Positions 1 through 5,629 are shown, counted from the first letter of the stretch. The stretch is DNA of 11,968 bases from Candidatus Giovannonibacteria bacterium RIFCSPHIGHO2_02_43_16 (GCA_001778545.1 MFHJ01000039.1:1-11968), one strand, 5' to 3'. The notes: generated by a model from the letters alone, not told the origin. Translations and numbers: made by a program.

Positions 1-336
1 AAGTTTGTCTTCGTTTTCGCGGGGGATCAAATGGATATGAACATGGTCAACCTTAATGTCCGATTGGGACAAAAAGGGGCGGTAATTCTGGCGGATGTCG
101 CAACCTTTTGAGTAGCGCTCAATTACTTTCTTTTGGTACTCGATTGCCGTGTCAAAAAGTTCTTTGCGTTCTTCCGGATCCAATTCCCAGATTTTCTCAA
201 CGTGCCGTTTCGGAATCACTAGTGTATGTCCTGGAAGCAGACGGGGATTGGAAAGTGCCACCAAAACCCTCTCGCCATCTTCTATTACGCGCGTTTTTTC
301 CTGATCTATATTGCAAAACGGACAATTGATGATCAT
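1..336 (-). CDS. HIT-family protein (histidine triad), C-terminus beyond window
   Basis: The frame is open from ATG 336-334 to the left edge, giving 112 residues with no stop, so the 3' end is outside the window. The N-terminus has a CxxC pair (NCPFCNI, C5 and C8), typical of HIT proteins with a small metal site. Near the edge is the histidine triad HVHIH (H98, H100, H102) followed by LIPRE, the HxHxH nucleotide-phosphate binding motif whose middle histidine is the catalytic nucleophile. Family members hydrolyse or transfer nucleotidyl groups (AMP-lysine, ApnA or related substrates) in the cytosol; the specific substrate cannot be read here. The segment LLPGHTLVIPKRH also fits the family. No Shine-Dalgarno precedes the start; a TAAGAT hexamer lies 6 nt upstream, so the mRNA may be leaderless. 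Confidence 0.93.
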   Translation of the reverse strand, partial: MIINCPFCNIDQEKTRVIEDGERVLVALSNPRLLPGHTLVIPKRHVEKIWELDPEERKELFDTAIEYQKKVIERYSKGCDIRQNYRPFLSQSDIKVDHVHIHLIPRENEDKL

Positions 337-342
337 ACGTCT

Positions 343-348
343 ATCTTA
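343..348 (-). promoter_or_regulatory. Possible -10 element of the HIT gene
   Basis: TAAGAT on the minus strand (4 of 6 matches to TATAAT), with 6 nt to the ATG at 336. No good -35 is visible. The spacing would put the transcription start at or next to the start codon. It is supported mainly by similar spacing at other starts in this window. Confidence 0.3.
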
Positions 349-396
349 GCTCAAAAATAATATATTTAATATTCTCGCGGATTTTTTCAATTATGC

Positions 397-405
397 TGTT
401 ATAAT
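397..405 (+). promoter_or_regulatory. Extended -10 promoter upstream of the cytidylate kinase gene
   Basis: TGTTATAAT at 397-405 is a full extended -10 (TG-N-TATAAT). No convincing -35 exists, which is usual for extended -10 promoters. The predicted transcription start is about 411-412, on the ATG of the 19-codon ORF and about 70 nt before the kinase start. Confidence 0.6.
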
Positions 406-411
406 TGATTA

Positions 412-471
412 ATGGTAGCAAGAAAACGTAAAGGTCCGGATAAAGATTTAAAAGAAATCGAGAAATTATAA
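412..471 (+). CDS. Possible 19-residue leader peptide or small protein
   Basis: An ORF of 19 codons plus TAA that starts 6 nt after a perfect extended -10, so it would be translated from a leaderless transcript. The product is highly charged and lysine-rich (begins MVARKRK, ends EIEKL). It ends 9 nt before the kinase ATG, close enough for translational coupling in a region without a Shine-Dalgarno. I do not recognise it. It may simply be the 5' leader of the kinase mRNA; the promoter spacing is the only real support. Confidence 0.25.
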   Translation: MVARKRKGPDKDLKEIEKL

Positions 472-480
472 AAATAAAAC

Positions 481-1005
481 ATGGCTAAAATTACAATATT
501 CGGGCTCGCTGGGACGGGGACGACCTCCGCGGGGAAAATGCTTGCCGAAAAGCTCGGATATCAATTTGTCTCCTCCGGGAATATGTTTCGAGATATGGCC
601 AATGAAAACGGGATGACTTTAAATGAATTTGAAGAAGCAACGAACAAAGATTCAAAATACGACGATGCATTAGATCAAAAAATAAAAGAATTCGGGGAGA
701 AAAATGATAATTTTATCATCGAATCGCGCCTTGCCTGGCACTTTATCCCGGACTCGATAAAAGTAAAATTAACCTGCGACTTTGACGAGCGAATCAGGCG
801 TGTTTCGGAGCGGGAGAAGATTCCTTCCGAGGTAGCCAAGGAACATAACGAATTTCGCGATAAAAAAATTGCCGAACGCTACGAAAAATATTACGGCATC
901 AAAGATTTCAACGACGACAAATTCGATTTGGTTATAGATACGACAAAAACTTCGATTCAAGATGTTACGTTGAAAACTGAAGAATATTTAAGGGGCAAAA
1001 AGTAA
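481..1005 (+). CDS. Cytidylate-kinase-like P-loop NMP kinase (archaeal/short type)
   Basis: A 174-residue protein of the NMP-kinase fold, resembling the short archaeal-type cytidylate kinases that phosphorylate CMP/dCMP with ATP in the cytosol. A P-loop occupies residues 8-16. The CMP-binding region follows (SSGNMFRDMA, about 31-40), then IIESRLAW (about 79-86), then an arginine-rich LID (ERIRRVSEREK), then a C-terminal YYGIKDFNDDKFDLVIDT stretch that is characteristic of the family. The P-loop reads GLAGTGTTS, so the usual Walker A lysine (GxxxxGK[ST]) is threonine at position 14. One other cytidylate-kinase-like family is known with a GSGGR-type, lysine-less loop, so the enzyme may still be active. 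The start has no Shine-Dalgarno and follows a 19-codon ORF by 9 nt. It is convergent with the next gene. Confidence 0.85.
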   Translation: MAKITIFGLAGTGTTSAGKMLAEKLGYQFVSSGNMFRDMANENGMTLNEFEEATNKDSKYDDALDQKIKEFGEKNDNFIIESRLAWHFIPDSIKVKLTCDFDERIRRVSEREKIPSEVAKEHNEFRDKKIAERYEKYYGIKDFNDDKFDLVIDTTKTSIQDVTLKTEEYLRGKK

Positions 1006-1007
1006 AA

Positions 1008-1039
1008 TATAGTATATTTGCGATCGTGAACATACTGTA
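1008..1039. terminator. Weak hairpin between convergent genes
   Basis: TATAGTAT (1008-1015) can pair with ATACTGTA (1032-1039), with one G-U pair and a 16-nt loop. It lies in the 36-nt gap between two convergent stops. It is AT-rich with no T-run, so its role as a terminator is doubtful. Confidence 0.25.
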
Positions 1040-1041
1040 AA

Positions 1042-1575
1042 TTAAAAATGATTTGTCTCACGTTTTTTATAGGCAAAGAAATATAGGTAAAGAATTATTA
1101 AAATTGCGATATTGGGAATAAAAATTGCCGGGTGCGCCCAAGGGATGCCGTCAATGTGCGCGCTTGAATAGGGCCAGAGAAAGGGGGTCGGGAAAAAGGC
1201 GTTCGAATGCGTCGGGATATCAAAAAGTATATGTAGTCCCCATGCGGACATTTCCCACGGTGTCCGCCGAAGCTTTAGCGAAGGAGGAGAAAGGAATTTA
1301 TTTGCAAAAACGATTAAACCAAACACAACCGCGAAAATTATTAAGCTATGAGTAAAGCTATAAACGTTATGCACATATGCAGGAATGCCGTCCGGGATAG
1401 GCGGCTCGGTTGAAAATTTTGGGAATTCGGCGAACCCAAGAAATACGCTCGCGAAGAAAGGCGCGAAGGCGAGAAAATCCGGCGCTATTCCGAAAATAAA
1501 AGAAGTCCAGAAACTTTTTTTGTTTTCCCTTCCTAATGTGATCCCTCCCCAAAGCCCGTGGGAGATTATGTCCAT
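1042..1575 (-). CDS. YdjM/DUF457-type membrane protein, putative metal-dependent hydrolase
   Basis: A 177-residue integral membrane protein with about four hydrophobic helices (roughly 22-48, 74-93, 108-120 and 147-168). It has the hallmarks of the YdjM/DUF457 putative inner-membrane metal hydrolases: H6 in MDIISHGLWGG, D33 in GIAPDF, H76 in the FTHS motif, then GLH..FDIPTH (H115, D119, H123). These are plausible metal ligands. The biochemical activity of the family is poorly defined, so no substrate is proposed. Residues 97-105 (PPSLKLRRT), in a loop between helices, are encoded by a palindromic repeat-like DNA segment at 1260-1285. No Shine-Dalgarno is present; a TAATAT hexamer lies 6 nt before the ATG. 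The gene lies downstream of typA on the same strand, separated by a 13-bp inverted repeat. Confidence 0.8.
   Translation of the reverse strand: MDIISHGLWGGITLGRENKKSFWTSFIFGIAPDFLAFAPFFASVFLGFAEFPKFSTEPPIPDGIPAYVHNVYSFTHSLIIFAVVFGLIVFANKFLSPPSLKLRRTPWEMSAWGLHILFDIPTHSNAFFPTPFLWPYSSAHIDGIPWAHPAIFIPNIAILIILYLYFFAYKKRETNHF
1258..1286 (-). repeat. Palindromic repeat-like segment inside the membrane-protein gene
   Basis: On the plus strand the arms TGTCCGCC (1261-1268) and GGAGGA (1282-1287) flank GAAGCTTTAGCGAA. This can fold as TCCgCC/GGaGGA around tandem GAA/GAA mismatches with an inner GC-TTTA-GC hairpin; one arm base is degenerate. It is translated in frame. The left arm CGGTGTCCGCCG recurs at 3584-3595, where it is also followed by AAGGAGGA. 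Confidence 0.4.
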
Positions 1576-1581
1576 TAAATA

Positions 1582-1587
1582 ATATTA
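1582..1587 (-). promoter_or_regulatory. Possible -10 of the membrane-protein gene
   Basis: TAATAT on the minus strand, 6 nt before the ATG at 1575; an overlapping TATTAT lies 3 nt closer. No clear -35 is visible. It overlaps the inverted repeat TAAC-gt-GTTA (1586-1595). Confidence 0.3.
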
Positions 1588-1596
1588 ACACGTTAA

Positions 1597-1633
1597 GAGA
1601 TCCGACCTCAGGGCTCTATCGAGGTCGGATCTC
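1597..1633 (-). terminator. Perfect 13-bp inverted repeat behind typA, terminator-like
   Basis: GAGATCCGACCTC (1597-1609) and GAGGTCGGATCTC (1621-1633) are perfect complements with an 11-nt loop. It begins 8 nt past the typA stop, where a terminator is expected. No U-run follows on the minus strand, only TTAACGTGTTAATATT, so it is not a textbook intrinsic terminator. It could instead protect the 3' end or act as an operator for the next gene. Confidence 0.55.
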
Positions 1634-1641
1634 GATAAACT

Positions 1642-3456
1642 CTATAAGTTTTTTTTCGCCCTGGCTTTATCTTGTTCGGTCAGGAATTGCTTGCGCAATC
1701 GGACGGATTTAGGAGTTACTTCCAAATATTCGTCGTCCGACATTATTTCAAGTCCGCGTTCGATCGTAAGCTCATACGGGGGGACAAGATCGATCGCTTC
1801 GTCGGATAATTTCGAGCGGGTGTTCGAAAGCTCTTTTCCTTTAGTCGGGTTGACATACATTTCTTCTCCCTTCGAAGTATTTCCGATAACCATTCCGGCG
1901 TAGACTTCAACGCCCGGGCCGATGTATAGCGTTCCGCGTTCCTGCAATCCCCAAAGCGAGAAGCCGGATGTTTTCCCTGACGCCATAGATATCATGGATC
2001 CTTGCGGGCGCTTTCTTATTTCTCCGGCGAAAGGCTTAAATCCGATAAATCGCGAAGATAAAATTCCTTCGCCCTTGGTATCTATCATGAATTGAGATCT
2101 GTATCCCAAAAGTCCTCTCGTTGGCCCTTCGAAAAATAGGCGGATGGTCTCAGCGTGATGCGCGATATTTTTCAGCGTGATTCCGCGTCCGCCCAGTTTC
2201 TCAATAATTGCGCCCTGAAATTCCGATGGAATATCTACAATTATTTCCTCGAATGGCTCGCTTCGCTCGCCATGATTTTCCTCGCGGAAAATCACTTGCG
2301 GCTGGGAAACTCGCACTTCGTATCCAGCTCTGCGCATATTCTCCAATAGAATCGCGATATGGAATTCCCCGCGGCCGAAAACTTTAAAGCTGTCGACGGA
2401 TGAAAAATCTATTTTGAGTCCAACATTGACCTCGAGTTCGCGCTCGAGAAATTCCCGAATCTGCCTTGAGGTGACGAATTTCCCGTCTCTTCCCGCGAAA
2501 GGGGAATTGTTTACCAAAAAAGTGAGCGAGATTGTCGGCTCGTCGACTTTGATTGCCGGGAGAGGTTGGGCGGATTCCTCAGTCGTGATTGTTTCTCCAA
2601 TATCGATATCCGGAAGGCCCGCGATCATGACGATATCTCCAGCAACGGCTTCTTTGGTTTCGATTTTGTCAAGGCCGTTGAATGTGTAGATTTTTGAGAT
2701 TTTTCCCTGCCTGATGGCAGGCAGGCTTTTCTCATTTCCTGCACTTTTAATAAAAATATTTTCTTCGACATGCAGGATTCCTTCGTATACTCTGCCGACG
2801 GCGAGACGTCCCAGAAAATTATCATATCCAAGATTAAACGGCTGGAAGCGAAGATGTTTTGCTGATTTTTCTTTAGAAGAAGCTGCTGGAACGTGTTTGA
2901 GTATAGCGTCTAAAAGGGGAGTCAGATCTTTCGAATCGTCTTCCAATTTTAATTTCGCGATGCCCGCGCGGCCGTTCGCATATACTACGGGGAAATTCGC
3001 TTGCTCGTCCGAGGCGCCCAATTCCAAAAATAATTCCAAAACCTGCTCTTCCGTTCGGTGCGGGTCGGCCGCCTGCTTATCTATTTTATTTATGACCACG
3101 ATCGGCTTTAATCCCAGCTCCAAAGATTTTTTCAAAACGAATCTAGTTTGCGGCATAGGCCCTTCCTGCGCGTCCACAACCAATAAAACCGAGTCAATCG
3201 CGCGCAATACTCTTTCAACCTCTGATCCGAAATCCGCGTGCCCAGGAGTATCCACGATATTTATTTTTGTCCCGCGATAATTTATAGATGCATTTTTTGA
3301 ATAAATGGTAATCCCGCGCTCAATTTCAAGCGTGTTTGAATCCATCGAAGTTCCTTCTTTGATCGCCCCGCACTGGCGCATGATCGCGTCGGTCAAGGTA
3401 GTCTTTCCATGGTCTACGTGTGCGATTATTGCGATATTTCTAATCTCTGTTGACAT
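1642..3456 (-). CDS. typA: Translational GTPase TypA/BipA
   Basis: A GTPase of the EF-G/EF-Tu superfamily that binds the 70S ribosome and assists 50S assembly and stress adaptation. It is 604 residues from the chosen start, close to the family's usual 600 or so. Visible motifs: G1 AHVDHGKTT (residues 12-20), the ERGITI switch I (about 46-51), G3 DTPGHADFG (from 69) and G4 NKID (about 123-126). The EF-Tu-like domain 2, EF-G-like domain and TypA-specific C-terminal domain follow. I start at ATG 3456 (MSTEIRNIAII), the canonical TypA N-terminus. An in-frame ATG at 3468 lies only 2 nt after a TATACT -10, so it would be upstream of the transcription start. Residues 244-250 (SLPAIRQ) are encoded by a palindromic repeat-like segment. 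Expression diverges from the unknown gene at 3613 through a shared -10. Confidence 0.96.
   Translation of the reverse strand: MSTEIRNIAIIAHVDHGKTTLTDAIMRQCGAIKEGTSMDSNTLEIERGITIYSKNASINYRGTKINIVDTPGHADFGSEVERVLRAIDSVLLVVDAQEGPMPQTRFVLKKSLELGLKPIVVINKIDKQAADPHRTEEQVLELFLELGASDEQANFPVVYANGRAGIAKLKLEDDSKDLTPLLDAILKHVPAASSKEKSAKHLRFQPFNLGYDNFLGRLAVGRVYEGILHVEENIFIKSAGNEKSLPAIRQGKISKIYTFNGLDKIETKEAVAGDIVMIAGLPDIDIGETITTEESAQPLPAIKVDEPTISLTFLVNNSPFAGRDGKFVTSRQIREFLERELEVNVGLKIDFSSVDSFKVFGRGEFHIAILLENMRRAGYEVRVSQPQVIFREENHGERSEPFEEIIVDIPSEFQGAIIEKLGGRGITLKNIAHHAETIRLFFEGPTRGLLGYRSQFMIDTKGEGILSSRFIGFKPFAGEIRKRPQGSMISMASGKTSGFSLWGLQERGTLYIGPGVEVYAGMVIGNTSKGEEMYVNPTKGKELSNTRSKLSDEAIDLVPPYELTIERGLEIMSDDEYLEVTPKSVRLRKQFLTEQDKARAKKNL
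2706..2726 (-). repeat. Palindromic repeat-like segment inside typA
   Basis: CCTGCC (2706-2711) and GGCAGG (2716-2721) form a 6-bp stem with a TGAT loop, followed by another CAGGC. It encodes SLPAIRQ within domain 2 of TypA, where the E. coli protein, as I recall it, is about three residues shorter between its SEG and GKV positions. This suggests an in-frame insertion of a small palindromic element. Confidence 0.4.
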
Positions 3457-3478
3457 AGGTATCCGCATATAGTATACT
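3450..3478 (+). promoter_or_regulatory. Consensus sigma70-type promoter of the unknown gene
   Basis: TTGACA (3450-3455), a 17-bp spacer, then TATACT (3473-3478): 11 of 12 consensus bases with ideal spacing. The transcription start should be near 3485. The -35 overlaps the typA start codon and the -10 is shared with the typA promoter. Confidence 0.8.
3471..3476 (-). promoter_or_regulatory. typA -10 element, palindromic with the plus-strand -10
   Basis: AGTATACT (3471-3478) is a perfect palindrome, so TATACT is present on both strands. On the minus strand it puts transcription start near 3464, leaving a leader of about 8 nt before ATG 3456. The -35 on this strand is weak (TTCCCA at 15 bp or TCTTCC at 17 bp). 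Confidence 0.55.
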
Positions 3479-3483
3479 AAAAC

Positions 3484-3598
3484 CGCCTAAATGGGAAGAC
3501 CCAAAGGCGACCCAACACGCGAGGGTTTAATTGTCGCGAGGTTCCTCTGTCCGGAGGGATCGACTAACGTACTTTAAAATTTCCGGTGTCCGCCGGAA
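3484..3598 (+). promoter_or_regulatory. Structured 5' leader with four successive hairpins
   Basis: From the predicted transcript start the leader can form four hairpins. H1 pairs CGCC (3484-3487) with GGCG (3506-3509), with an inner TGGG-AAGA-CCCA. H2 is CGCGA (3518-3522)/TCGCG (3534-3538). H3 spans 3540-3561 (8 pairs including two G-U) with loop TGTCCG. H4 is TTCCGG (3581-3586)/CCGGAA (3593-3598), again with loop TGTCCG. H4 abuts and slightly overlaps the Shine-Dalgarno AAGGAGG (3597-3603). This suggests post-transcriptional control. It matches no riboswitch class I recognise. A 28-codon ORF (3491-3577) runs through H1 to H3. Confidence 0.5.
3491..3577 (+). CDS. Possible 28-residue leader peptide
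   Basis: An ATG lies 6 nt after the predicted transcription start, followed by 28 codons and TAA. The product begins MGRPKGD and ends STNVL. It has no Shine-Dalgarno and would need leaderless-type initiation. It covers the hairpins of the leader, so it could be an attenuation-type leader peptide or a chance ORF. Confidence 0.2.
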   Translation: MGRPKGDPTREGLIVARFLCPEGSTNVL

Positions 3599-3603
3599 GG
3601 AGG
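3597..3603 (+). promoter_or_regulatory. Strong Shine-Dalgarno that fixes the start at 3613
   Basis: AAGGAGG, 9 nt before ATG 3613. It is the only clear Shine-Dalgarno in the window. It rules out the in-frame GTG at 3586, which lies upstream of it. Confidence 0.85.
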
Positions 3604-3612
3604 AACAAATTT

Positions 3613-4428
3613 ATGCGAGCATCTAAATTGTTGGCTGTCCCCTCGAATATCGAAGGAAGCGAAACAACGCTTTCCTTCATCCCTAAAAAGGGCCGCATAC
3701 GGCTCATTGATACGAATTTGCGCGCTGCCATCAAACCCCTTTCGCCGGAGTGCAATATGTTTTCAATGGTGATAAAGCGAGGCGAGCGAGGGCTTGTTGC
3801 TTTGACAGTAACGAGGCCTCGTAAAGATTGGGACGAGACTTTTCCATTTATCTTCGAGGTTTCATTTGGAGAAAGGGATAAGGAACCGAAGATTGATTTG
3901 AATAAGATTTGGATTCCATCATCGGAGCGCGTCGGTGAGATCGTGTATACGAATCAAGGATACTTTCTCCAGATTATGACCGCCGACGGAAAGTTTTTCT
4001 CGAATTGCGACAAACCAGACCGAGGTGCGACTGTCATGAAGCCCGGCCTACTCTGTCGATTTCTGCTTGGTCTGTCTCCAATCGATGAAGTCGAGCGCGC
4101 CGCTATTGAGCATTCCGTCGAGGAATCGGCCCGCGAGCAGTTGGCGAAAGCCAAGGCCAAGATCGAAGGGAACGACCGAGAGTATTGGGACGCTATCACC
4201 GCGGCTACCGAGAAATACAACAAGGTCGCAAAAGAGAATAAATTGCTCCAAGAGCGGATAGAAGCGCGAGATCTCGAACTTAGCAGGCTAAGGCCAAGCC
4301 ATAAAGCCGCTGTTGATTTAGCAAATGCGTTATCAAAAGATTGGCAATGGTGTTTGAGAACAGAAACTGTAGTTGCCCTTGCCAATTTCGGCAGGATCAT
4401 CGGGATTGATTTTTCCCGACACAAATAA
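3613..4428 (+). CDS. Unrecognised protein: beta-rich N-domain plus coiled coil
   Basis: A 271-residue cytosolic-looking protein with no signal peptide or membrane segment; I do not recognise the family. Residues 1-150 alternate hydrophobic and polar residues like a beta-rich domain (SMVIKRGERGLVALTVTRPR, then FPFIFEVSFGERD, then GEIVYTNQGYFLQIMTADGKFF). A charged, heptad-like helix runs about 157-228 (ERAAIEHSVEESAREQLAKA and onward), then a short helical tail follows (about 231-265). Cysteines at 47, 132, 148 and 247 show no metal-site spacing. The start is set by AAGGAGG 9 nt upstream. It is a single-gene unit: consensus promoter, structured leader with paired hairpins, and its own terminator. 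The strong promoter and Shine-Dalgarno suggest high or switchable expression. A 165-codon antisense frame over the 3' half is a shadow. Confidence 0.8.
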   Translation: MRASKLLAVPSNIEGSETTLSFIPKKGRIRLIDTNLRAAIKPLSPECNMFSMVIKRGERGLVALTVTRPRKDWDETFPFIFEVSFGERDKEPKIDLNKIWIPSSERVGEIVYTNQGYFLQIMTADGKFFSNCDKPDRGATVMKPGLLCRFLLGLSPIDEVERAAIEHSVEESAREQLAKAKAKIEGNDREYWDAITAATEKYNKVAKENKLLQERIEARDLELSRLRPSHKAAVDLANALSKDWQWCLRTETVVALANFGRIIGIDFSRHK

Positions 4429-4446
4429 GGTTCGAAATTAAAACAA

Positions 4447-4485
4447 CCCACCCTGGGTGCGATCTGGGGTGGGCGTTTTTTATTT
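4447..4485. terminator. Bidirectional intrinsic terminator
   Basis: CCCACCC (4447-4453) pairs perfectly with GGGTGGG (4467-4473) across a 13-nt loop, followed by CGTTTTTTATTTT on the plus strand. On the minus strand the same stem is followed by TTGTTTTAATTT. It sits 18 nt past the stop at 4428 and 23 nt past the minus-strand stop at 4496, so it can serve both convergent units. Confidence 0.88.
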
Positions 4486-4495
4486 TCGATATGAT

Positions 4496-5302
4496 TTATT
4501 CGCGGGGGACGGTGGAGGAGGCGGAGGCGTTAGGGGCCGCACCGATTGATTTCAATCCTTGGACGATTTTTCTGGCGTCCTCGCGCGCGGCGCGCAAATC
4601 TTCCATTCCTTTTCTGATATTTTCTTTTGCGGCTTGTAATGCGGCTCGGTTCGATGCGGCTTTCGCTGTGTCCCCGTTATCCGGCGTCAAACTACTTACC
4701 CCATTTATTGCGGCGTCCGCTTTCGAGATTGCGTTTGCTATTTCGGCTTTATAATCCGCGAGAAGTAACTCAAGAGAAGCGACGTCTTTCCCAGAGTTTT
4801 TTGCTTCGTTGATACGCGATTCTAGCTTCCCTCCGATAGTTATCAAATTATCCGCGATTACTTTTATCCTGTCCGCGGCGACTAGAATTGCAGCCTGGGG
4901 CATAATGAGAGCGAAGATACGATAAGATTCGGCAATCGAGCGTTGATCAGCCTTTAGGGTTTCCAAATCGGTATCGGCGGCGATTTTCGCGCGCATGGTT
5001 TCCAATTTAGCTTTTTCGCCCGCGACCATGCTCGCGGTACTATTTTTTTGCGCGTCGGAAACTCTTTTCATTTTCTGGACATGCTCTAAAAGTTTATCCA
5101 GCGCTTTTATCCGCCGATCAATTTCTTCATTTGCCCGCGCTTTAATTAATTCAATGCGCTTTGCTTTTGCTTCTTCCAATTTTGCGGCTCTATCTCCAGC
5201 GGTTGAACCTGCTCCGGCTTGAGCAAAGGCGGGCGATACAGAGTTCAAAAAAAGCATTGCGGCTACTAGCGATGATAATATTTTAATTTTAGATTTAGTC
5301 AT
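4496..5302 (-). CDS. Exported alpha-helical coiled-coil protein of unknown function
   Basis: A 268-residue protein with a signal peptide: positive MTKSKIK, a hydrophobic stretch about 8-25, and an AFA-Q cleavage site near residue 27. The mature part is almost all alanine/lysine/glutamate helix with heptad-like spacing (about 38-130 and 155-255), interrupted by a hydrophobic patch at about 128-147 (YRIFALIMPQAAILVAADRI). No catalytic motif is visible. It is the second gene of a two-gene unit, 3 nt after the stop of the small membrane-anchored protein, and has no Shine-Dalgarno of its own, so it is probably translationally coupled. The two may act together at the envelope, for example as a periplasmic or surface scaffold; that is an inference from context only. 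Confidence 0.82.
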   Translation of the reverse strand: MTKSKIKILSSLVAAMLFLNSVSPAFAQAGAGSTAGDRAAKLEEAKAKRIELIKARANEEIDRRIKALDKLLEHVQKMKRVSDAQKNSTASMVAGEKAKLETMRAKIAADTDLETLKADQRSIAESYRIFALIMPQAAILVAADRIKVIADNLITIGGKLESRINEAKNSGKDVASLELLLADYKAEIANAISKADAAINGVSSLTPDNGDTAKAASNRAALQAAKENIRKGMEDLRAAREDARKIVQGLKSIGAAPNASASSTVPRE

Positions 5303-5305
5303 AAG

Positions 5306-5593
5306 TTATTCAGCCGGAGGAATCGGCTTATCATTCAGACCTTGATCGATATTTGCAGAATCGCCCGACAGCGCGTCCAGCTGGGTATCGATATTCGACA
5401 AATCTTTATCCAAAGCGGCGTCGGTTGTTCCGGAACTCACGCTTGCCGCTTGGTTCCCGGCTCCCACAGGCACGTTAGCACCTTCATCAAGTTCAATATC
5501 CGAATAATTTTTATCTATATAAAACTTCCATCCCAAACCGGCAAGGACGATAACCGCGAGCCCGATAATTATTGTTTTAAGCGTGTTTGACAT
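5306..5593 (-). CDS. Small membrane-anchored protein with acidic extracellular tail
   Basis: A 95-residue protein with one transmembrane helix near the N-terminus (about 7-25, TIIIGLAVIVLAGLGWKFYI). An acidic, Ser/Ala/Asp-rich tail (about 32-95) follows, predicted outside the membrane, ending in PIPPAE. It contains DLSNIDTQLDALSGDSANID, a short helix-prone stretch. I do not recognise it. It is the first gene of a two-gene unit with the exported coiled-coil protein. It has a near-consensus promoter (TTGAAA-16 bp-TATAAT) 8 nt before the ATG, so the transcript is leaderless or nearly so and starts independently of the upstream GH18-like gene. It could be a membrane partner of the coiled-coil protein. 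Confidence 0.78.
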   Translation of the reverse strand: MSNTLKTIIIGLAVIVLAGLGWKFYIDKNYSDIELDEGANVPVGAGNQAASVSSGTTDAALDKDLSNIDTQLDALSGDSANIDQGLNDKPIPPAE

Positions 5594-5601
5594 AGATTCT
5601 T

Positions 5602-5629
5602 ATTATATCGTTTTTTCTTTTTATTTCAA
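5602..5629 (-). promoter_or_regulatory. Sigma70-type promoter for the two small envelope genes
   Basis: On the minus strand TTGAAA (5629-5624), a 16-bp spacer and TATAAT (5607-5602), then 8 nt to ATG 5593. The -35 overlaps the last codons and stop of the GH18-like gene. The predicted start of transcription is 1 to 2 nt before the ATG. Confidence 0.78.

Noticed and set aside
2714..3280. A 188-codon plus-strand ORF inside typA
   Set aside because: It lies fully within the conserved TypA frame, is Ser/Arg-rich as shadow frames are, and has no promoter or ribosome-binding site.
3586..3612. Upstream GTG start for the 271-residue protein
   Set aside because: The AAGGAGG Shine-Dalgarno lies between this GTG and ATG 3613, so only the ATG is properly spaced.
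3954..4451. A 165-codon antisense ORF over the unknown gene
   Set aside because: The real plus-strand gene has promoter, Shine-Dalgarno and terminator. The antisense product has no domain and its frame runs into the terminator.
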